From: Lutjanus erythropterus | Taxonomy: Eukaryota; Chordata; Actinopteri; Lutjaniformes; Lutjanidae | Direction of reading: 5' to 3' | Assembly (NCBI GenBank): GCA_020091685.1 | Contig: CM034595.1 | Location: 43,546,351 to 43,610,350 of the forward strand | DNA: 64,000 bases | Shown: one piece after another, positions 54,512 to 64,000 of the stretch | Position numbering within the stretch: the stretch's first letter is position 1 | How the letters are laid out: each line of letters opens with the position of its first letter | Position numbers and translations under genes: made by a program | Notes under the pieces: model-generated | What the model was told of the DNA's origin: nothing | Database searches by the model: none | What the model saw: the letters and a program-made list of their open reading frames with translations, nothing else

Positions 54512-54999
54512 CTGTATAGTTTTAAGATCCACAGAACAATGACATGGTATTGTAACAGAGAATTCTGGGTCCACCTATCAATATATATAAATTTAATGAG
54601 GAAACAATAAATGGGACGATATGTCCAAACATCTCAGTCTGGAGCTACCAGTCCAAAGCGTTTGACAACATAAGAATGAGACTCAGCTGTCAATAAAATA
54701 GATTTTTCAAAGTTTTTCAAAAATTGTGAATCACTGCAACCACGAAAACATTCACAGAGTTCAAACAACTGGGTCCAGTAATATGTAAGACTAGTTACAG
54801 AGAGACATACCACCCACACAGACGACTAGGAATAAAACAAGTATTGGTTTCACAATAAACTACAATAAAAGTCCAGACAATTCCAATCACTGTTTCACAT
54901 TTTAATTATTGTTAAAACTGTGTTTAATTACCGCCTTTGAAAAAACTCACAGCAAATGCTGTCCAGCATCAACCAAAGTTCCAGACGCAGTGAGTCCAT

Positions 55000-55430
55000 A
55001 AAATTAGGTTTGTGATGAACACAAGCTTAAGAGATGTTCATGTTTTGTTCTGCAACATAAAACACGCCAATAAATACCCTTCTTGTGCATTTTAACGCTT
55101 TCCTGTGTCTTAAAATAGGCGGTTGCTAACAATTCGCTAAACAAAACTACAGTGGTTGCAACAGACATTAACCATAATGATGCTGTCACTGTCACTGGTG
55201 GTGACACTGAGTTACTCAACCTTGGTGTAGTTCATTAAGTAAGCTGTTAACTTGTGGCAATTGCATTTACACTTCAAATGTTTTAAAGCTGAACAAAAGC
55301 TTATCTTCTGCATTTTTCCAAAATCCAATTGAAAAGAATCACATTAGCTTTTTTGTGGAGGGAACCAGAGCGATGCTAACTTCTGGGCCAGCCTTCAAAA
55401 TAGGTATTCCCAGCAGCGCTTCTTGAAAAC
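55000..55430 (+). repeat. Dispersed repeat copy (partner at 2780-3130)
   Basis: Contains AACACAAGCTTAAGAGAT, CTACAGTGGTTG, GTGACACTGAGT and TTTTTGTGGAGGGAACCAG in the same order as the partner, about 52 kb away. Confidence 0.55.
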
Positions 55431-55439
55431 ACTGACTAT

Positions 55440-57130
55440 AGTCATATTGACAAACATGACAATATCGGTCACTTTAATTACGAGATGAAATTTTCATACC
55501 ACTTCATCTCTACAGAAAACTAAGCACATGCTCTCCTCCAGGCTTACACCTGGCAGAGATGAAAAATAGGAAAAAACTGTCTTCACTTTGTAATTTGATC
55601 AATAAACTGATTTATTCACTGACAAAAATCTAAAACATTGACTCGTGGAAATTAAATGCATAATAAAAACTGCAAGAATACAAGATTACAGGTTGTAGAA
55701 GTTTCTTTTTCTTCTCTGTTTGGCTGCTGCTCTCTCACCGCCTCCCCCTCCCTCCCTCCCAGCAGCCACATCACCAGCTCATATCCATGTTTATAAAGAG
55801 CTGCTCTCCATTATCCTAATTGAAAAATGAGAGTAAAGTGCCACTTTATTCACAATACATGGCCATCACCCCCCTATTCATCTCTTGCACTGCAGTTCAG
55901 TGCAACAGAACAAAGACAACGCTTCAGTATTTCTGCTCAGAGATGACAAAGTAAACTATAGAGAACTACTGTACTTTCTATGACTCTTATATAGACGCAC
56001 ATGCAGACCAGCAAAAACACACTCAAACAAACACACTCACACACAACACACACGTGAAAAGTAAGGTCCAGATGATTCATCTTGTTCTTATCATTTTTAT
56101 GACCTCCTCTCACCACACACACAAACAAACTTCCCAGAACTACCAGGACTGTTTGTACTATTAACATTGGAGGCATTTTGTGACTCATTCATGTTCTACA
56201 TCTCGGTCTACTCATGATAAAGAGGTTTATGGAATATGCTTTCTGCAGCTCTGGGAAAAGTCAATAATCCAGTGAAATGCTCAGTGGGAACATTATAATC
56301 GTGTACCGCTCTCATTCTGTGATGCCACAAGTTATTACTGGAAAATAAAGTACAAGTGCAGCATAACATCGAGCACAGCGGATCCAACTGATGGACAAAA
56401 ACAGTCCTCTGAGGTGACTGACAGCATCTCTGAGTTATGTTTGAAACATCCACATTATATATGTAATGTTATTGTTCTTCACTGACCGTATACCTCATAA
56501 AGACTAACAAGAAAAAAACCCAATAATCAGTGACCGAGTGTTTGATGTGTACTGTCACTTTAATGTGTTTTTCTAAGAAACTGACTGCAACATTTTCATC
56601 TAAGTAACTCACTGATTTTACATTACTTTGACTCACTGTTTTTGCCGTTTATGCAATGATTCGACCGAAGGTCATGTCTATAATCAGTTATAAGCACTTT
56701 TGTAAGACCTAACGCATTTGTAAAGCTGTATACAACGTATTTTCAATTCAAGGTTTACTAGTGGTGGATCTCCATGCCAAAACTACTGTAACTTCAGTCA
56801 GTTCTATAGACACATACAGAATAGCTAATATAATCAAGATTATAAATTCTAAGTTTCTGAAATGGAATAAGTTTATTGCAAGCCACACTTGCAATAATGG
56901 ATGAAAAACTTAATAATTTAACTTGGGTATGACAACAAGTTTGATGTATGTAGACTGTATGACGATCACACCTGAACTGTAGGCTAAGACCCAAGTCTAA
57001 ATACAAGAAAACGTCATCAGTGTGCATCATGTGCACGTGCAATGCATCTGCACCGCTGCAGTGGTGGTGGTGGTGGTCTTAGTCATGACGAGAGAAAACT
57101 GGGGATGCCAATTTTGCCAAGAGAACTTGA
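55440..57130. other. No gene recognised; possible conserved block at about 55740-55870
   Basis: Mostly AT-rich unique sequence. The block around 55740-55870 (with TATCCATGTTTATAAAGAGC and TTATCCTAATTGAAAAATGA) looks non-repetitive and could be a conserved element, but this is only an impression. A GGT run lies at 57058-57079. Confidence 0.2.
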
Positions 57131-57133
57131 GGT

Positions 57134-57345
57134 GGGGCAGCCCTATAGCTCAGTTGGTAGAGCGTCATGTACTGAGGCTGTTAGTCCTCTACAGTGGCCG
57201 CTGGTTCGACTCACGCCTGCAGCACTTTGCTGTGTGTCATCCCCCCTCTCTTCACCCTGTTTCCTGTCTGCTCTTCAGCTGTCCTATCCAATAAAGACAA
57301 GAAAGCCCAAAAAGATATCTTAAAAAAAAAAACAAAAAAAAACGA
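57134..57345 (+). mobile_element. tRNA-derived SINE, copy 2
   Basis: The head GGGGCAGCCC is followed by an A box (TAGCTCAGTTGGTAGAGC) and a B box (GGTTCGACTC), as in RNA polymerase III promoters. Next come a unique body (TTTGCTGTGTGTCATCCCCC, TTCCTGTCTGCTCTTCAGCT) and AATAAAG ending in an A-rich tail at about 57322-57343. The best preserved of three copies. Confidence 0.85.
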
Positions 57346-57399
57346 GAGAACTTGAGGTAACGTTAAGTATTTGTAGCATCCTAACAAACTCATATATCA

Positions 57400-58440
57400 A
57401 CAAATGTTTGTGCATTCCCATCAATTTGATAGTAGACGCAAGTCATAGCATTCAAGATGTTTATTGTTTATACATACAATCATGTGAAAAATTTTTGCTG
57501 AAAAATAGTAAGTAGCAAAAATAAGCAAGTTAAGTGATAAAAGACAGAACAAGAATAATAAAATAAGTACAAAGTAAAAGAATAAAATGTATATTTACAA
57601 ACTTATGTACAATAAAATAAAAAATACTCAGTATGATGACATAAAGAACAAATAAATATAGACACAATGAAGGCTGTGTACTGTACAACACTGCACAGAC
57701 ATCAGTCATACTGGCAGATGGTTAGTCTAAATTTTTGATGCTGTCAAATTTTTGTCCCAGACTATCTTTGGTTGCAAGATGGCGACAACAGCCATCTTTG
57801 GATTTCTCTCACAGTGTCACTTTGGACAACCATTTTGGAACCACAATATAGCTACGCTGTGCAATTTTTGATCAATATGAATGCACAAACATCTGTTGTT
57901 GTATGCTACTTTAGCACACACTTTACTTCAAGCTCTCCTCTGGCATCCCAAATTGAGTCCATATTCTCCTCCTCTTTGATTTTTTTCCACACACATAAAT
58001 ATCACTATAGTAAGGGCTCAATTCTTGCTTAGCGTCATTGTTTACCACTACAGCAGCACATTAACATTATTGCATATTAATATTAGCCTACGATTCAGTA
58101 GGTGTGAAAACTGCGCAGTCCACATACATCATACAGTGCTGCTGCAATAAACTTGTAAGACTGCTGAAATCTCACAGTCTGTAAGCCTCATTAGTTTAAT
58201 CTCTTACACTTCTGATGTTTTCGTCTTCTGTTACTTTGCGTCTCTTTAGAAGATTGAATGCTTAAGTTAATGAATGTCATGATTTATTCATCAAATGTTT
58301 TTCCATTGTCACATTCCTTGGTCGCATTTTGTTTTTTACCAAGAAACCAACTCTTCCATCTCAGCCAATCAAAAAGCCCTGTTATTAGCATTTTTTTAGG
58401 ATATCAAATGCATCATCACTCAAATCCAGTAAGTACAGTA
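57400..58440. other. AT-rich intergenic stretch without genes
   Basis: Very A-rich between about 57430 and 57660. No exon, RNA gene or repeat could be assigned. Confidence 0.4.
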
Positions 58441-58446
58441 CAGTGT

Positions 58447-58640
58447 TCTTTTTTTAATATATATTTTTGGACTTTTGATGCCAGCTGAAGATATGACAGG
58501 AAAGGGGGAGAGACAGTGGGGGAATGACACACAGCAACGGGCCATGGGTGGCAGTTGAACCCACGGCCACCGCAGAGGACTCGCAGCCTCCATACATGGA
58601 GCACACGGTCTACCAACTGAGCTACCCAGGCGCCCAGCGG
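58447..58640 (-). mobile_element. tRNA-derived SINE, copy 3
   Basis: On the minus strand it reads GGGCGCCTGGGTAGCTCAGT, then a B box within GGGTTCAACTGCC. It is followed by TTGCTGTGTGTCATTCCCCC, TTTCCTGTCATATCTTCAGC and a poly-A-like tail at about 58450. Same family as 57134, opposite orientation. Confidence 0.82.
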
Positions 58641-58649
58641 TACAGTGTT

Positions 58650-61600
58650 CTTCACGCCGCTCATATCATCATGTCGTTCAGTGCTGATTCTGTCTGCCTT
58701 AGTTCAGTAGAAGGGGAAGTGTGAGGGAGTAACATGGTGTGTATCCCAGCTGAGCTGACAAAGTTGCTCTCTTGAGTCGGGGAGCGCATTTGCATAAAGT
58801 TGAACATTTTTCAACTTTCCCACATTGTCCTGCTGGCCACCTGTTGAGTGTTTGAGTCACAGTGTTTGGTGACATTATGTTTGAGCCCTTTAATTTCAGT
58901 TCACATTGAACAGTATCCTGTCGTGCCTCTATTTTAGCAACATTTCCCGAGTGGACTTTGCCTCCAAGTTAGTTGAGAAACTACATTTAAACTTCAATAT
59001 TTTGTTCATACCATATGAAAGAATCAAATGAAAGCTGTGGTTCAGACAATATTTATCATTGCAGACATTCACATATGAACATATGCAACTAAAACACAAC
59101 CATGATCACTACATCCCCAATTTCAGCAGTTTTTATATGTATTATCAAATATAAATGTCACGATGGTTTTTTGTCATAAAGCCTACTTGCCAAGTTCTTG
59201 AAAGTCCTTAGGGAGCATGGAGATTGCACAATTTCAATTTTCGCAAAGATATGAATGTAAAAAGTTTTTTCCCTGGACAGAGGTGGAAAGGTTGGTTGAT
59301 CAATAAAAACAAAATGCGACAAAGCTTGCATCAGATCTGTGAAACAAACATAAATGCCATATTTCTATCATGTTTTCTGCATTCTTATATTTTAAGATTA
59401 TTTTACCAGCAGCGCAATTTTGGTACCCTATTCAGACAAAAATGTATGTAAGTTTTAGTCAAAGTTTAGAATTTCATTTGACAATTTAATTTCCAACTCT
59501 GCATGGTGCTTTAAAATTCCACACTTAAAAAAAATCAATTAAATTTGTTTTTGTACTTCATCATTTTAACAAGAGTAACAGCTTGTTCATTTGTACTGAA
59601 TTAAAACAACAAATGTGTCTGAGCAGATTCCCTGTATTTCATTCTGTCACTTTTTGGTTGAGCTGTCATGTGAACGAGAAGCTGCTGGGAGACGGCCGAG
59701 TGTCGACTTGGCAGGACCGGCTGCTGCTCTGTGATCAGAATGTCAGATCAACTGTTAGCGGCACCAGAAGGAGTCAGTGCAGCTCTTTCCAAGTCACGCA
59801 GGACCCTGCTGAGCAAAGCACTGGGGACCAGCAACCTGTGAGTGTAGTTTCACTTGCACTCCCTCCCAATCCCTACAAAGTGCGTATATGTGAGTGTGTG
59901 TTTGTGAGGGAGAAGAACAGGAAGCAGCGGAGGATGCTGGTGATAATGACGAAGAGCTCAAGGCAGTTTAGTGTCACAACTGCATTTTATTCAGTGAATA
60001 AAACTCGACCTGCAATTTTATAGCATTTGTGTGTGTCATTTTGACATTGGCCATTAACATTTGCAAGGCAACAGAACCTCGATTTCCACTTTTGCTTTGC
60101 ATGTGACAGGATTATGGAGTGTGGGCTCACAGTGTCATCTAACAGACTTCGAAAAAGACATGATTGTCAGGAGGACAGATCTGAACATCAGCAGGACCAG
60201 AGAGCTGCTTTTCTGAAGCAGCAATCTCAATCAGAACGTCATCAAAATATTTGGAGGCACAATTAATCCATATTAGAGCTGCAAACTTTAGTGCTGTGTG
60301 CAAACCACAAACCAACCAGCGACTGACATTTGACAGGTAACGATAAACTGAGAAAAAGAAGAAAGCAAAAGGAAAAAAAAAAACCTTTCAACAAACATGG
60401 ATTCGCGCATTGAAGGCAACACTGGAAAGGTTTCTGTGTCTGGGGTGCAGCCAGGTCGTGTAAACAGGAAGTACAAAAAGTTTTAAACTCTTTGCATTCA
60501 TAATTTATTTCAAATACATTTGAACAATTCATGCATGAGCCACAATGAATCATTCTTGCTCAAGTGGATGGTGGAGTCCACAGCACAACTACAACATTAA
60601 TAACAACATTGGATTATATTTTGGATTCGGTCCGATAAAGGTAAATTAACAAACGCTGCAGACTACTGACTGGTCAGAGTAGCGTTTTGCTCTGATTGTG
60701 TAACTTTAGTAAGCATGAGAAAGGACAAGAGGCAGGGTAATTACTGTCTGTGGCGGCAGAGAGTGACATGAATGCATGCTGAGCAGAGGAAAAGGTGAGC
60801 AGTGAAGTCTGGCAGTAATTGAGCAGCAACAGCGCTGTACTGTAAACTGGAATAGTGTAACTATGACAGTCAGCTCTGCCAGCATTAAGGGACTACTACA
60901 GTACAGTGGAGTTGAGCAGTTTTACACAAATATCGCCACAATATTCCTATTCTTAATAGTCCCATATTCCGGTATAATGTCAGGAGGGTATGAAGATATG
61001 AAAAAATAGATACCGCCCAAGCCTAGTTATCATTCTAGGTGCAGACGGTCCTTAAGATGAGGCAGGTACCGTCACGCTATGACTACAGTATGACAAATAC
61101 TTCCAATTTCAGGACTTAGAATGAAACATGCAGGGTGGACTCTGTTCATGTTAAATGTCTGGATACATTTGAGTGGCAGGGGACCGACAGGTTGATTGTT
61201 GGACTGATTAAATTTGATTTGGGCATCACAAGTGATTGGTCTGTCTTGGGACAGAGACAGTTGCCATCTGGTCATTTGTTTGCCAGTTTAAGTTACTGAT
61301 CTAATGACAGGAATCCAGACAACAGACATTTCAGGTGTGAGCAAAGGGAAATAATAATAAAACATGTGCGAATGTGATGCACACAATACAGATATGGGAG
61401 TGTCAATGCAAAGTACTAACATATCAATAATAAAAAACATTAATGCGTAACAATGACCAAAAGTTTATTGTAGTACATCAAAGTTATTAATGTCCTGCCC
61501 CATCAGGTCTGTGATTGATCGGTTCACTAAAAGTTACACTGACGTGCACATCAGCTTAATGAAAAGCTGTACAAGTTCCAACAAAAGGCACCTGATATAG

Positions 61601-63250
61601 ATAATAGTCAGCCAGCTAAACCCAAACCTTGCTTATCTTCCCCTTATTGTCCTTGTCTTATGGCTTCAGCTGCAAAACCTTGACTAACCGGTACTGCAGA
61701 TCTTGAAGAGGAAGGAGATGGAGATGTGGGCTGGTGCATAATGAGCAGATTCATTAGGATCCATCCTCTGGGGATCATTAAAGTCTGTACAAAAAATGGT
61801 GGAACAGCCGATCATCAGACTGATGATATACTATCCAGACAGCCTAGAGAGATAGCATGACTGAAAATGACTAAAATCCACTAGAAAACAAAATCATTTA
61901 GGTGTAATATTTTGTAATTTTGTAATTATTTTTGCAATAATAAACTCACTAACAAATAATTTATCTAAAGGCAGCAGAGGACAGCTTTAAAACACCCTTA
62001 TCAGCTCAATAATTAGCAACATCCTGATGAGGGTAAGTGGAGAGTGACAGACCCTGAGCAGCATGAATGACTGCTGGATAATGATTTAATTAGTGAGTAT
62101 ACCGACCAAGAACACAAGCAACAACCCTTGGGCAACATCTTAATTTATCAACCAGATGTATCCTTTTGTTTGCCCCCTGTTCAGGCAGAGACTTGCCCCA
62201 TCCCATTGGCCGACCGAGGACAGTCCTGGAAGGAGGCTATAAAGCTGCCATTTTGGCAGGATGGATGGGGATCGGTCACCAGGCTCGGACTGGTGACCCA
62301 CCAGAGGCCCGACGGTAATTACAGTAAATTGATGCTGGATGGTTTCTATGTCAAGGTTTCACATCAGCCTTGAAACATGGGTAAGGGATCAGGAACACGC
62401 ATGGAAACACACAAATATTAAATGCCATGCTCACAGACTTGGAACAAAAAGTAAGGTGAAATATGAGGCTCAGCGCGTGTCGTAAGAAAAGATTCTGAGA
62501 ATATAAGCTCACTTCCAGACCAGTCATGTGGTCCAAGGTACAGTCAAATGGTTTGGACAGACGCCAAGCACGAGATCAACCTGTCAAGTCACTGTCCTCT
62601 GTCTGTTATGTGTGATATCTCAACTCTCAGTATTTTTTTTAGTTCATCCTGTGTATTTTGTCTCATGTACATGAGACCAGATCACTAACAACGAGACCGA
62701 CAAAGAACAAAACTACTTAACGGGTCTTTATTTTCCCCAGCTACAGCATTAATACTGTAATTCTGAGGGTTTTACAAAAAAAAAATCATGACAGCAGCAA
62801 GATAAAAAAAACATTTTCCCTTTTCCTGAACTTTCCCTGCACTTTCCTTCACTCAATATCAACTTCAATCCAAGTACAGGAATACTAGTAAACAGTAGTG
62901 TAGGTCAGTACCACAGTATAGGAACATTTACAGTAGACAGACTCCACCTCAATACCTGCTGTTAACAACTCTGATGAACCTCAATTTTACAGTGTATACT
63001 AAGACTTAACTTGACTCTGCTAGACAACTAAGCACCACTATACAGTACTAGACAGTAGACTCTGTACCCCTTCACCTGGCTACATTCAGTGTTTCAACAT
63101 ACCTGAGACATCATAGAAAATATATGGATGATTAAACCACCAATCCGAGCAAATTAATGTAAATTCCTGTTTGTAGAAGAAAAGAATTTTGATTGTAAGA
63201 GATTATAAAAGCCAAAACATTCTGAACCAATGGTCCACTTTTGATTTGGG
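58650..63250. other. Intergenic stretch without recognisable genes
   Basis: Several frames of 60-146 codons occur, none with a recognisable domain or supporting splice pattern. The segment at 59690-59850 is GC-richer and ends in a GTGAGT donor-like site, so an unrecognised exon there cannot be excluded. Confidence 0.35.
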
Positions 63251-63254
63251 ATGT

Positions 63255-63700
63255 CACAAGAACAGATACCTCAGTATCCCAGAGATGCAATTTTTCTGGT
63301 CATGACAGGGAAAGCATAAATGCTTACAAGTGCTGTAGTCTGCTGTTAAACGCTAGAGGAAGAAGGAGAATGCTTAGCGAAAGCAACATGTGCAGCTGCA
63401 GCAACAGCGCCGCTTCAACTCGTCCAAAAGTCTCCCCAGTTAACCCACAGAATTGGCAGGTTCGGAACGACTTTTAAAAATACCAAGGGTTATGGCGGGC
63501 AGGTCAAGTGACAATGCAGCACTCGGAGAAAGAATTCATGACTTCAAGAAAGACTACGTGCAATAGTTGACCTCCCACTTTCCTGTCCCCCCCTCTGTCT
63601 CCCTCCCAGTCAAGGCTGCAGTGGTGTACACAGCAGTGCATCCAGTGCGCTCTGTCAGCTCAGCTGATCAGCGCTCACAACACGACAAAATAGGTTAAAT
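63255..63700 (+). repeat. Long dispersed repeat, copy 2 (partner at 43730-44195)
   Basis: Same order of shared words as the partner, ending GTGCGCTCTGTCAGCTCAGC. It is more diverged, and one indel of about 30 bp lacks the CAGCTCGGAGCAACAAC segment. Confidence 0.75.
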
Positions 63701-64000
63701 CTTGAAACTCTGGACTCTGGACAATGTGCAGCTGAACACCACCAGGCTAAAAAAAATACAGTATAGACCTACAGATGTGTACTACTATTCTGTTAAGATA
63801 TAAAAGGCAAAAGAGAATGAAAGAAAAAAAAAAGCAACTTAATATTTGAACAGAAATCACTTTTGCAGTATTTGGCATGCTCTCCTGACAGTGATTTGAG
63901 GCAGGCGCAGTAAATCTCCCCCTCACTCTTTTGTCCTAGAAGCTCAGAGTTTTTACGACAGGTGGCAAAGAAAAACAACAATGGCTGAACTTCATTCTTT

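Noticed and set aside
57134..57215. Possible genuine tRNA gene (A and B boxes present)
   Set aside because: The arms do not close into a complete cloverleaf. The segment is joined to a repeated body and A-rich tail present in two other copies, so it is a SINE head.
59583..60023. 146-codon plus-strand ORF as a complete gene
   Set aside because: No domain or promoter features, low-complexity second half, and it runs from AT-rich sequence. Only a possible exon within it was kept, as a weak finding.
62128..62373. 81-codon plus-strand ORF of balanced composition
   Set aside because: No homology recognised and no splice pattern. It might be conserved non-coding DNA, but nothing in the sequence shows it.
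1..64000. CRISPR arrays, prokaryotic operons, integrated virus genomes
   Set aside because: No regularly spaced direct repeats, operon-like gene packing or viral structural/replication genes were seen. The only reverse-transcriptase traces are decayed LINE fragments.

Overview
This looks like a window of a ray-finned (probably percomorph) fish nuclear genome. Three things point there: exons with GT/AG splice sites separated by long introns, vertebrate gene families, and dense teleost-type mobile-element debris (Tc1/mariner, several hAT elements and MITEs, tRNA-derived SINEs, LINE fragments, GT microsatellites). Nothing suggests a prokaryote, plasmid or virus.

Left part, 1-25 kb, minus strand. 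Seven exons of a Trk neurotrophin receptor, best read as ntrk1 (TrkA), run right to left from an ATG at 24908 to a donor at 2106. They encode the signal peptide, leucine-rich repeats with their cysteine caps, and the first Ig-like domain. The second Ig domain, membrane segment and kinase must lie beyond base 1. Exon 4 carries one extra base in a run of C, which breaks the frame as given. Introns hold a Tc1-like element (4.4-5.45 kb), nested MITEs (12.7-13.5 and 23.3-24.4 kb), LINE reverse-transcriptase relics (19-20.7 kb) and other repeats.

Middle, 25-42 kb. A possible small gene on the minus strand (about 29.8-30.7 kb) shows two exon-like segments. At 31.71-33.00 kb on the plus strand is an intronless 428-codon ORF of no family I recognise, with internal RGxSPQ repeats. 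Just upstream are a 62-bp perfectly alternating purine/pyrimidine tract and two CRE palindromes in a 46-bp direct repeat. Convergent with it, on the minus strand, are the last two coding exons of jmjd8 (38.3 and 34.5-34.7 kb). Between these exons sits a hAT-like element with a perfect 8-bp target duplication, inside a larger inverted-repeat element. To the right of the 38.3-kb exon is another hAT with a BED zinc-finger relic, inserted into an older hAT-like element.

Right part, 42-64 kb. I found no convincing exon here. It holds dispersed repeats, three GT tracts within 300 bp, a tandemly duplicated 300-bp unit, a complete-looking hAT MITE with an 8-bp target duplication, and two SINE copies. 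The missing 5' exons of jmjd8 should lie in or beyond this stretch, but I could not identify them.

The genes show no sign of acting together. The most novel items are the unrecognised 428-codon ORF with its unusual upstream DNA, the ntrk1 frame break, and the hydrophobic tail that a TTTG microsatellite adds to jmjd8.
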